Below are positions 1-6,729 of a stretch of DNA of 6,873 nucleotides, piece after piece. The notes beneath the pieces are model-generated. The model was not told the DNA's origin. It saw only the letters and a program-made list of their open reading frames with translations, and ran no database searches. The stretch is from Candidatus Aminicenantota bacterium. GTDB taxonomy: Bacteria; Acidobacteriota; Aminicenantia; UBA2199. Made by a program: the position numbers and the translations under genes. Location of the stretch: assembly GCA_023137075.1 (NCBI GenBank), contig JAGLQA010000752.1, forward strand, positions 1 to 6,873, read 5' to 3'. Numbering within the stretch: the stretch's first letter is position 1; each line of letters starts with the position of its first letter.

Positions 1-2677
1 CATCCGGGTAACTCTTCAGCAGCAGCCCGATATAATAGAGCAGGCCGGAGATACCGATGGCAATGAATTGTTTGAATTCTTTCATTTTAATTTCCAGGTT
101 CACACTGGGAAGATTGTCCATAATATTTTGATTCTCTGCATTTATGATGGCATCCAATTGGGCATAAAAGGCAGGGGGATCATTTTTCACCTCATGGCGA
201 TTCAAGAGGGCCATGTCATCATCTTTGAGGAAAAAATCTAAAATCTCGGTTTTTTTCCATAAGGGATAGCAGAACATATCCCTGCCGGCGAATTTTAATG
301 AGCTTTGTACCAGTAATTCATTACTTCCGCCCCATATAGAGATATCCGCCGTGGAGCCGCCGACATCGATAAACACGGCGCCCCGGGGCATGGCGGCCAG
401 GATATCCTTGGACCCGGAAAAATAGATGGCGGAGGCCACGCTTTCACTATGAACCGAGAGATTTTTGTTACCCGGCGTAATACCGGTTAAACCGGGGATT
501 TCCTTAGAGATCACATCCCAGCTTCCTTTTATCGCCTCTTCGTCATCTTGAGAAAAGGCGGTGGGAAAAGCATAACGCCAGCTAATATATTCCGCGCCCC
601 TTCGGGCGGCTTCGGCGGCGCACATCAAGCACAACTGTTCCAGGAATGTTTTGGCCCGTTCCCTTTGATAGTGCCCGCCCCATTTTAAATCCACCTTTTT
701 CCTATCGTCGCCGGCGTCTAACTCCTTCGGGTCATAGGTGAAATAGATATGCCCGTCCAGCATGGGATCTAATTTTTTTTTCTTTTTCAAGAAATCATAG
801 AAGACACTTAAGAAGGGCATCTTTTCCCGGAGCGGCGGGAAGAAGTAGTCGTACAATTCCTCCCGTGTGGAATCGAGAGCGGCGGAGATTTTGAAAAATT
901 GCTCTTCAAAAACAATGGGATTGGATAGGTCTTCTTCTTCCTGGATATAGACGTTAGTACCGGAAGTACCGAAGTCAACCCCGATGTTGGAGGTTTTTGC
1001 CGGAACGGTCACTTTCTCCTCTGGTTTTTGCAGCAGCAGCATACCGGCATCCCCGGCGGTCAGGCGTCTGTTGGAATCTAACCAGTGGGTTTTACACTCG
1101 AAGGCTTCGGGAAAACGATCCATCTCGAGGATTTCTATTTGTGTTTTACCGGCTTTTTCTTTAATTTTCCTGGTTTTCCATTTTTCATCGTTTTGTTTGA
1201 ACGGGGTGGCGTAAATAACCTTATCTTTGCCGCTGGTGGAGAAATAGGAATAATATATTTTCCAGTTGGGAGTGACAAAATTGGGCCAGACATCTATTAT
1301 GGGGACAGCCGATTGAATGACAATATCGCCGCCTCTAATGTTGTAGGTTTTCCTGATGAGAAAATCCTCACCCCTTTCATTGCCCTCGATACCGGCCAGC
1401 GGTATATTTAAATATACCCTTATCTCCTCCTCTCCAATTTGTTCGAAACGCATTCGGTTGGCAATTTCTTCGGGTTTAAGGTAATTTAATATCAGGTCCG
1501 TAATAGGAACAACCGGCGATACCTGCTGTTTGCGGTAATTAAGATTATCGATACCATCGATGGCCAGCATACCGGGGAAGGCATTTTTTTGCTGGACCAG
1601 GACCAATTTGTCGGTAAAAAAGTCATCCGGTGTGCACCATTTCGCCTTTTCCAGGTGAGTGTCCAAAATCCTGTCCCTGGCTCCCACCAAGCCTTCATGG
1701 TGTATCCTGGCCAATGGAATCTGGCCATAGACAAGAATATCTTGTTCGGCACGTCCCCACTGCCTGGCAATATCTTTATCTACTACCAGGAGATGGTGAG
1801 ATGGTGCAGTCTCCCTGGATGAAAGTACCCGGATATGGGATGATATCTCCTGATCTTCCCCGATTTTGCCTTCAATAGGTTTCTCCAGATATTGAAAAAG
1901 CCCATGTTCAATACCCAGGCGGCTTGTATCTAATTTGAAATCATCTTGAACTCCGCCAAGGTCTCTTACGAATTTATCCATTAGCGAAAGCATATTGCTA
2001 AATTCACGCAAGTTGTCGTCTATACCGGGGTGATCAACGATCGACAATTTTAGCCAATTTACCCAGTATGCCACCGCATTTTTTTCTTCTCTTCTCAAAG
2101 AGCTAATGGGATCGACTAAAAACCTACCATCAAACCACTGGACACCTTGAATTAAATTGAAATAATCGGTGGCAGTACAGACCAGGGTAATTGGCGTTGT
2201 CATACCGATGGGCCTACCTCTGAATAAAATAATGTATAAATGGTCCCAGGAGGAATCCCCGGCAAGCACTTTCTCAGGCATTACCGTTGATAACGCAGTT
2301 AAAAAATCCGGTGTATTCTTTTGGGGTGTTTTTGGAATTGTTACCGGTTTAACAGTCAGGTCGCTGAATTGCCGTATGTTCCTGAGGGCGAGCACAGCCA
2401 ACATCCCACGCCATTCGCCCAATATACGTTGGTGGATAGGATGGGCTTCGTCAAAAAGCGCCATTTCAAACAGGATGGGTCTGCCCCACATATCGGGGAT
2501 GGAATTCACCTCGAATTCCACATCTTCTGTACTGATACTGTCACTTAATCGGTCTAATTCAGTAGAAGGTCTGGGAAGCCAGATCCCTTTTTTAGCAAAG
2601 CCCTCCATTTTATTGTCATCTCCTCCTTTCAGTTTCGGAAGAAGAGGATGTGTTAATTGTTCAATTTTTTCGGTCAT
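1..2677 (-). CDS. Large protein with C-terminal actin/Hsp70-like (ASKHA) ATPase domain, 3' end cut by window edge
   Basis: The frame opens at ATG 2677 and stays open to base 1, giving 892 codons without a stop. The start is fixed by GGAGG at 2684-2688, six bases upstream; an internal Met24 also follows a GGAGGAG but at poor spacing. Residues 1 to about 560 match no domain I recognise; they begin acidic and polar and include a Trp-rich stretch near residues 60-85. An ASKHA fold follows: phosphate-1 motif NIGVDFGTSGTNVYI at 564-578 (Asp568), connect-1-like HSESVASAIYF at 743-753 (compare EPTAAAIAY of Hsp70), and phosphate-2 motif IDVGGSTADISIWGG at 770-784 (Asp771). The 203-residue spacing between the two Asp is close to that in Hsp70. 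The adenosine motif is not seen and probably lies beyond the edge, after the helix ending LLYYIGLLLKSYP. I infer an ATP-dependent cytosolic partner of the tubulin-like protein encoded 13 nt upstream. The ATPase fold is well supported; the role is unknown. Confidence 0.9.
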   Translation of the reverse strand, partial: MTEKIEQLTHPLLPKLKGGDDNKMEGFAKKGIWLPRPSTELDRLSDSISTEDVEFEVNSIPDMWGRPILFEMALFDEAHPIHQRILGEWRGMLAVLALRNIRQFSDLTVKPVTIPKTPQKNTPDFLTALSTVMPEKVLAGDSSWDHLYIILFRGRPIGMTTPITLVCTATDYFNLIQGVQWFDGRFLVDPISSLRREEKNAVAYWVNWLKLSIVDHPGIDDNLREFSNMLSLMDKFVRDLGGVQDDFKLDTSRLGIEHGLFQYLEKPIEGKIGEDQEISSHIRVLSSRETAPSHHLLVVDKDIARQWGRAEQDILVYGQIPLARIHHEGLVGARDRILDTHLEKAKWCTPDDFFTDKLVLVQQKNAFPGMLAIDGIDNLNYRKQQVSPVVPITDLILNYLKPEEIANRMRFEQIGEEEIRVYLNIPLAGIEGNERGEDFLIRKTYNIRGGDIVIQSAVPIIDVWPNFVTPNWKIYYSYFSTSGKDKVIYATPFKQNDEKWKTRKIKEKAGKTQIEILEMDRFPEAFECKTHWLDSNRRLTAGDAGMLLLQKPEEKVTVPAKTSNIGVDFGTSGTNVYIQEEEDLSNPIVFEEQFFKISAALDSTREELYDYFFPPLREKMPFLSVFYDFLKKKKKLDPMLDGHIYFTYDPKELDAGDDRKKVDLKWGGHYQRERAKTFLEQLCLMCAAEAARRGAEYISWRYAFPTAFSQDDEEAIKGSWDVISKEIPGLTGITPGNKNLSVHSESVASAIYFSGSKDILAAMPRGAVFIDVGGSTADISIWGGSNELLVQSSLKFAGRDMFCYPLWKKTEILDFFLKDDDMALLNRHEVKNDPPAFYAQLDAIINAENQNIMDNLPSVNLEIKMKEFKQFIAIGISGLLYYIGLLLKSYPD

Positions 2678-2690
2678 TAGATACCTCCTA

Positions 2691-4208
2691 TTATCTTACT
2701 TTGATGAGATCGGATTCTTCAAAAACAGCTTTGAAGAAATCTCCAACAGCGGCTTCTTGTGGGCTCAGGGCCTTATTATCACACATTCTTTCCCACAGGT
2801 CATTGAGCCCATCCGCATTCGCTTTTCCTTCGGGTAAAATGAGATTCTCAAACAAGGAACCATCAAAATTTGGCAACAAATACATGGTTTTATCTTTCTC
2901 TTTGGCAAAAGCCTTGTAACCCACAAATTCTATCTCCAACTGATCGTTGGATTTGTGCAAGTTGGCCATCCATTTTAAAAAGGTTTCACAATATTCTTTC
3001 ATATTCTTCAGTTGATCTTGTATTTGAGAAGAATTTAGCGAAATTCCTTTTCGTTCAAAGAATTGGATATACCATGGTGACCTGTAGGTCTTCTCTTTTG
3101 TCCTGATATTTTCCAGCATGGGATAATAGACATTCAGATAAGCAAAAGCAAAGCGTGTCATTGTGCCCAACTGTCTTTTTACTATATTGCCATTATTACC
3201 ATCGGGTAAATCGGACCATTGAACTTCTCCGCTTTTTTCTCGTGCAATGAGTTGATACTTCCGAGCCTCAAAAGTAGGGTCTTTAACCTTTTCATCGATA
3301 TCATTAAAGAAATCGATTGTAGCCAGGGCGGAATAGAGTTCCATAAAATTTGGTTCATTGGACTGGTTTCTGCCTCCGGAAGTGGCATGTTTCAGAGGAG
3401 TCAGCATATGTTCTCCTATGAGATATATACAATCAAAGCAATCCAGGTAATTTTGATTGTAATAATATTTCAGGGCAGCCTGGGTGTTTAAAACAAAGTT
3501 CTGGGGATTTAGTTTCAATGATTTTCCTGAATTCAATTTTTTTTCGGCAGCAATAAAGGAGAAATAGGGTAAAAGTAAAACCCCTCCCACTTTGATGTTT
3601 TTATAACCCTTGAATTCCTGTTTGATCAACCTGGCGATGGTGGGAATACCTGCAGCGCCGGTACCACCGAACACAGAACCGATAAGAACAATTTTCGAGC
3701 CTTCCCCTTCTTTGGCATCCTGTTCTATTTTCCGCCTGAAGGTTTGCCAGGGTTCCGTTTCACCCAATTTGACGGTTTTGGCCATTACGGCGGCACCAAT
3801 CGAAGGATGTCCCAAAAATCCTTCATCTAAAAGCACTTCTTTTTCCACGGGACTGAAAAGTACATCGAAAAGATGTGCAGCAGGCTCGTACTGGGTTTTC
3901 AAAACAGGATAGCGAAAGAAATCTCCCAGTTTCGGTTTGGCTGTTTCCTCGAAAGGAGTCCATACATTGGGTTTGGACAGTGTAATGGAAGTTTTGAGTA
4001 AACCGGTTTGTTTCATCCCTGTTTTTTTACATTCACAATACCGGTTTAATGTATTTTGGGTGCGCTCAAGGCAGCCATTGGCCAGGTCGGGATCAACGAA
4101 CAGGACATTGAGTTCACCATCCGGCATTAAACCCGCGGCACAAAGGTGCGTAAGGGATTCCACACTTTTGGCGCCGCTTCCCCCTATACTAACGACTTGA
4201 TAACTCAT
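2691..4208 (-). CDS. Tubulin/FtsZ-superfamily protein (divergent tubulin-like family)
   Basis: A 505-residue protein starting at ATG 4208, with GGAGG at 4214-4218 five bases upstream. The Rossmann-like GTPase half of the tubulin fold is visible: beta-1 with a glycine loop VVSIGGSGAKSV (5-16), LFVDPD (36-41) at the second strand, and IVLIGSVFGGTGAAGIPT (173-190). In the last, GGTGAAG at 181-187 stands where FtsZ and tubulin have GGTG(S/T)G, the phosphate-binding T4 loop. NFMELYSALATIDFFNDID (287-305) may be the helix carrying the T7 region. The C-terminal 150 residues are charged and unassigned. No membrane segment or signal peptide is present, so the protein is cytosolic. From memory it resembles the Pfam Tubulin_2 type of protein rather than the division protein FtsZ: it is longer than typical FtsZ and lacks a recognisable FtsZ C-terminal peptide. 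Its stop is 13 nt before the ASKHA gene, so the two are surely cotranscribed. Polymerisation is plausible but not shown. Confidence 0.88.
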   Translation of the reverse strand: MSYQVVSIGGSGAKSVESLTHLCAAGLMPDGELNVLFVDPDLANGCLERTQNTLNRYCECKKTGMKQTGLLKTSITLSKPNVWTPFEETAKPKLGDFFRYPVLKTQYEPAAHLFDVLFSPVEKEVLLDEGFLGHPSIGAAVMAKTVKLGETEPWQTFRRKIEQDAKEGEGSKIVLIGSVFGGTGAAGIPTIARLIKQEFKGYKNIKVGGVLLLPYFSFIAAEKKLNSGKSLKLNPQNFVLNTQAALKYYYNQNYLDCFDCIYLIGEHMLTPLKHATSGGRNQSNEPNFMELYSALATIDFFNDIDEKVKDPTFEARKYQLIAREKSGEVQWSDLPDGNNGNIVKRQLGTMTRFAFAYLNVYYPMLENIRTKEKTYRSPWYIQFFERKGISLNSSQIQDQLKNMKEYCETFLKWMANLHKSNDQLEIEFVGYKAFAKEKDKTMYLLPNFDGSLFENLILPEGKANADGLNDLWERMCDNKALSPQEAAVGDFFKAVFEESDLIKVR

Positions 4209-4292
4209 ATTTTCCTCCGTCTTACGTTTATGTTTAACATCTCATTTTTAAAAGTTAAGATTTTTTTTTTGCCGGTTATTGTTGCCATGTTA

Positions 4293-4769
4293 CTACCACC
4301 TCCGGACCAGTTTTGCCGGGATGGGGGCATATTTAAACGATGATGGCGAGAACAATAAGGTTGGGACGTAAAAGGCGATAATGAAGTTCAGTAAATAAAT
4401 GAGTGGGGGGATGACAAATCCCTCCTGGAGAGGTGATTCGATCGATTGGATGATAGAGAACACCACAGTGGGTAAAAGTGCCAATAGAGTAAATAGTCCC
4501 CATACGAGACGTTTTCCTGCTTCAGAAAACTTGTTTACCTTAAATACCCATTGAGCCAACACGTACCAGAGCAGGGCGGATATCCAGGCTACAATAATTC
4601 CATAAGTGGCAAATTCTTGAAATCCCGGTAGCCACTTTTCTATTGTTCCTGTAAGAGGAATAACCATGTTGTAAACCCAGGTTAATTCGAAGAAAATTAA
4701 CAGGAAATAGCAGAGAAAACCGAAAACGGAGATCAAAAAAAGATATAACATAATTTTTGCAAATTTCAT
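4293..4769 (-). CDS. Small integral membrane protein with four predicted helices
   Basis: A 158-residue protein starting at ATG 4769 behind AAAAGGAGGT, a near-perfect Shine-Dalgarno with GGAGG at 4775-4779, five bases upstream. Four hydrophobic stretches are clear at about residues 5-28, 53-76, 86-109 and 117-140, joined by short loops; a basic tail ends KLVRRW. Positive charges at the N-terminus (Lys2, Lys5), in the loop between helices 2 and 3 (residues 77-87, KVNKFSEAGKR) and in the tail suggest both ends and that loop face the cytoplasm. I recognise no family or catalytic motif. It sits 87 nt after the vWA lipoprotein gene and 84 nt before the tubulin-like gene, so a role as membrane anchor or adaptor between the extracytoplasmic vWA protein and the cytosolic filament proteins is an attractive inference, not something the sequence demonstrates. 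Confidence 0.85.
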   Translation of the reverse strand: MKFAKIMLYLFLISVFGFLCYFLLIFFELTWVYNMVIPLTGTIEKWLPGFQEFATYGIIVAWISALLWYVLAQWVFKVNKFSEAGKRLVWGLFTLLALLPTVVFSIIQSIESPLQEGFVIPPLIYLLNFIIAFYVPTLLFSPSSFKYAPIPAKLVRRW

Positions 4770-4848
4770 AAATACCTCCTTTTAAAATATTTTAAAACTA
4801 TATTAAATAATCTTCATTTATCTTACAATTACGACTCTTCTTTTTATT

Positions 4849-4858
4849 ACCTCCCTTT
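4849..4858 (-). promoter_or_regulatory. Orphan Shine-Dalgarno sequence after the lipoprotein stop
   Basis: AAAGGGAGGT on the minus strand overlaps the lipoprotein stop codon (4859-4857), yet no ATG, GTG or usable TTG follows at ribosome spacing. The next ATG (4817) is 31 bases beyond the element and gives only four codons. The membrane protein has its own site at 4775-4779. Possibly the remains of a lost small gene. Confidence 0.4.
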
Positions 4859-6248
4859 ATCCTTTTTCTATATAAAAATATAGTTTGGCAATTTTAGGCT
4901 TATGTTTCCGATAAATAATCTGCCAGATGTTGTTCAGGAAACTTTTTAAATTCAAAGTGGTATTACCCGGGAATTGCTGCGGGTTTTCGCTCCATGTAGA
5001 TATCTGGTTTTGATCCATATCCCAACCGGAAATCCATTGGGGCAGTGAACAGGAATCAGAAAGGGATTGAAACACAATTTTAAAACAATACGTCCCATCT
5101 TCAGGAAAACCGTTCGGGTCAATCTCAGTCTTAAATTTTAATTGGGAACCGGCAATGCCGATGTTTTTTATAGCAATCGCTCTAAGGACTTCACCGGAAG
5201 GGATCATCTTGCCACTCATTGGATTCTCTTGTTTCTTTTTAGTATTGCCTTTTCGCTTTTTTAAGTTCGCCATCCACTGCCAGGCTGAAATTTCCATGCA
5301 AATTTTTTGAGGATTAAATTGCACCATGTGATCTAAAAAAGTAATTGGTATGCTGCTTTCAAAATAATGTTCCGATGAACTATTATTAACCATGAACTGT
5401 TTCAAATGCCTGCGTTTTTGGCTATTTTCTAAAATTTTGAGTACTTGTGTTACTTTCCCTGGCTTTATTTTTGAATTCTCAAATGTAGCTAAACGTTCCA
5501 CCAATTGAGGGGAGAAGATAATAAAATTTTTTCCCTGGAAACTGTCCAGTCCATTGTATCTCATCATTTTATAAAAGTGGACGATATCATTATATTTGCC
5601 AAGTATAAGTAGATAGAAAGGACGATATTCAGCCGGTTCTCGACCATCGGTATCGTAGTGAAAATTAAGACTCTCTAATCCCACATCCCAGACTCTGCCT
5701 CTAAACTGGCTTTTTATCCCAAACACCCCTACTGAAATTTCCTTTGATAGGAATTTCTGATTTAGCTTTTCAATAAGAAGGTTGACATCGGCATCCATTT
5801 GGAAAAGATCGGTAACGATGATATTCAGGTTATCTTTTGCGGCATTGTCAATAACGGATTCAATCCGAGTCTCGGACTTAAAATCAGGGTCACAATAAAA
5901 ACCTCTGAATGCAGCTTCTAAAGCTTGCTCCCGTGAAATTTCATTGATAATAGCTCCAAATTTATAGAATGTTCTTGAACCTTTTGGCCAGCCGGCAATT
6001 ATGGCTCTTTCCAACAATTGCAGGGTCCTTGCATAATAAGAATTACCTGGATTGACAAACCCCACCATAGAAAACGATGCATCGATATATATATCTGTTT
6101 GCAGGTTATCAGATAAAGGAGCAATTCCCTCAAAGTCCATATCCTCAGGAAAGGGACAAAACTTTCTTGGTTCACATCCTCCATATAAAAGCAAAAAGCA
6201 AACCACGATACATGTAAATATGAATAATATACTCGATTTATTTTTCAT
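4857..6248 (-). CDS. Lipoprotein with von Willebrand A (vWA) domain
   Basis: A 463-residue protein counted from ATG 6248. I prefer this start to the in-frame TTG at 6311 because GGAGAGG (6254-6260) is correctly spaced and the product then begins as a bacterial lipoprotein: MKNKSS, a hydrophobic core, then LLYGGC with the candidate lipidated Cys25 (Tyr at -3 is slightly unusual). After a short linker comes a vWA domain: strand DIYID and MIDAS motif DASFS (Asp56, Ser58, Ser60), a likely MIDAS threonine at Thr127 (SETRIESVID), and NIIVTDLFQ with Asp147 in the position of the usual TDG aspartate, followed by SVGVFGIKSQF. The metal site therefore looks complete. About 260 further residues form an unassigned, probably beta-rich C-terminal region. 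It would be anchored on the outer face of the membrane and bind a protein ligand through a divalent cation. First gene of the operon, behind the promoter at 6360-6388. Confidence 0.85.
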   Translation of the reverse strand: MKNKSSILFIFTCIVVCFLLLYGGCEPRKFCPFPEDMDFEGIAPLSDNLQTDIYIDASFSMVGFVNPGNSYYARTLQLLERAIIAGWPKGSRTFYKFGAIINEISREQALEAAFRGFYCDPDFKSETRIESVIDNAAKDNLNIIVTDLFQMDADVNLLIEKLNQKFLSKEISVGVFGIKSQFRGRVWDVGLESLNFHYDTDGREPAEYRPFYLLILGKYNDIVHFYKMMRYNGLDSFQGKNFIIFSPQLVERLATFENSKIKPGKVTQVLKILENSQKRRHLKQFMVNNSSSEHYFESSIPITFLDHMVQFNPQKICMEISAWQWMANLKKRKGNTKKKQENPMSGKMIPSGEVLRAIAIKNIGIAGSQLKFKTEIDPNGFPEDGTYCFKIVFQSLSDSCSLPQWISGWDMDQNQISTWSENPQQFPGNTTLNLKSFLNNIWQIIYRKHKPKIAKLYFYIEKG

Positions 6249-6253
6249 GTCGA

Positions 6254-6260
6254 CCTCTCC
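6254..6260 (-). promoter_or_regulatory. Ribosome binding site that sets the lipoprotein start
   Basis: GGAGAGG on the minus strand; its GAGG lies five bases before ATG 6248. The upstream in-frame TTG at 6311 has no comparable site and would bury the signal peptide behind 21 mostly charged residues, so the shorter product is preferred. Confidence 0.75.
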
Positions 6261-6292
6261 AACAACTTTTTTTCTTTCCGATTTAACATTTT

Positions 6293-6319
6293 TTAATATC
6301 TTATACTCCAATTTATCAT
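6293..6319 (-). other. Possible 8-codon leader ORF in the operon 5' UTR
   Basis: ATG at 6319, with GGAG at 6326-6329 six bases upstream, reads MINWSIRY and stops at 6293. A 7-bp inverted repeat (ATCATTT at 6354-6348, AAATGAT at 6321-6315) could form a hairpin at the very 5' end of the transcript and mask this start codon and its ribosome site. A second short frame (6289-6245, 14 codons, no ribosome site) overlaps the lipoprotein ATG by its stop, in the arrangement ATGA. Both frames may be chance. Confidence 0.25.
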
Positions 6320-6359
6320 TTTTGTCTCCAAAAATTTTTCTCTCAATAAATGATCTACA

Positions 6360-6388
6360 ACTTTAAAATAAAAAAGAAAAAATGTCAA
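6360..6388 (-). promoter_or_regulatory. Predicted sigma70/sigmaA promoter of the operon
   Basis: The minus strand carries a perfect -35 TTGACA (6388-6383), a 17-base spacer, and TAAAGT (6365-6360) as a -10 matching four of six consensus positions. An A-rich stretch lies just upstream of the -35. Transcription would begin near 6353, leaving a leader of about 105 nt before the lipoprotein ATG. It is the last good promoter before the four genes; I saw no strong internal promoter in the gaps between them, although I did not score every position. Confidence 0.6.
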
Positions 6389-6594
6389 GTTTTTTTTCTC
6401 CACATCATAATTTTTTTCTTTTCAATCATTTTACTATTTATGTAAGCTACCGCCCATAGGGTTTGCCGGGCAATAAAAAACATAAGACATTTACCTTCTC
6501 ACTCGCTCCTTACTTTCGGCTTTGAACTCAACCAACAAAAAAAAGAGCAGTAATTTATTTAAACCTCTTGCCTTGAAAAAAAACAAGAAGGTAG
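6389..6594. other. AT-rich intergenic stretch without a supported gene
   Basis: Between the small-transcript terminator and the operon promoter I see homopolymer A/T runs, the weak terminator at 6537-6569, and a hairpin at 6476-6447 (nine pairs, three of them G-U when read on the minus strand). An 18-codon frame starting at ATG 6490 has only a poorly spaced AAGG before it. No tRNA, repeat array or convincing protein gene. Confidence 0.6.
6537..6569 (-). terminator. Weak second terminator-like element
   Basis: AAGAG (6569-6565) and CTCTT (6547-6543) can pair across a 17-base AT-rich loop; a run of eight T covers 6544-6537, overlapping the end of the stem. It is weak alone but could back up the hairpin at 6601-6630 and insulate the operon promoter from upstream transcription. 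Confidence 0.25.
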
Positions 6595-6729
6595 AAAAAA
6601 CCTGTCATAAGGGTGGGGCGTGTTGACCGGCGACTTTCCATAACTAAATTTCAACTTCCCTATAAGAAGCATTCCTTTGTCCTCGATGTTGTCTCTCAGG
6701 TAATCAACAACTCTCCTTCTTAAATCGCC
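6559..6729 (-). pseudogene. 56-codon open frame without a clear start; possible gene relic
   Basis: After an in-frame TGA (6732-6730) the minus strand stays open for 56 codons to TAA at 6561-6559. The frame begins GDLRRRVVDYLRDN; DLRRRVV recalls the N-terminus of IS630-type transposases, but no such continuation follows. The first ATG (6672) has AAAGGA directly against it, too close to serve, and would give 37 residues. It overlaps the proposed small RNA and cannot be separated from it by eye. It could be a decayed transposon fragment, a dispersed repeat or chance. Confidence 0.2.
6595..6630 (-). terminator. Probable intrinsic terminator of the small transcript
   Basis: Minus-strand CCGGTCA (6630-6624) pairs with TGACAGG (6607-6601) in seven positions with one G-A mismatch, around a 16-base C-rich loop, and is followed at once by TTTTTT (6600-6595). 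The stem is imperfect and the loop long, so efficiency may be moderate. Its first two bases are also the end of the AAGTCGCC arm of the proposed RNA fold. Confidence 0.45.

Noticed and set aside
1085..1411. Plus-strand open frame of 108 codons
   Set aside because: Antisense to the ASKHA gene, which is uninterrupted there and reaches its phosphate-1 loop just beyond; hydrophobic composition is what the opposite strand would give by chance.
300..2400. Frequent TACCGG/CCGGTA words in the ASKHA gene
   Set aside because: The copies fall in one reading frame or another at irregular spacing, mostly in Gly/Pro/Ile-containing segments; codon preference explains them better than a repeat or binding-site array.
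2169..2837. 222-codon plus-strand open frame
   Set aside because: It runs antisense across the junction of the ASKHA and tubulin-like genes, both of which have conserved motifs and ribosome sites on the minus strand. No ribosome site or recognisable domain of its own.
4261..4270. Run of ten T (A on the transcribed strand) between membrane-protein and tubulin-like genes
   Set aside because: No stem precedes it, and on the mRNA it is an A-run, so it is neither a terminator nor in coding sequence where slippage would matter.
6249..6311. Longer lipoprotein start at TTG 6311
   Set aside because: It would place 21 charged residues ahead of the signal peptide and lacks a spaced ribosome site; ATG 6248 has both a ribosome site and a proper lipoprotein leader.
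6434..6490. 18-codon frame with ATG at 6490
   Set aside because: AAGG is only three bases from the ATG, AAGGAG is fifteen bases away, no promoter is visible before it, and nothing about the peptide is distinctive.
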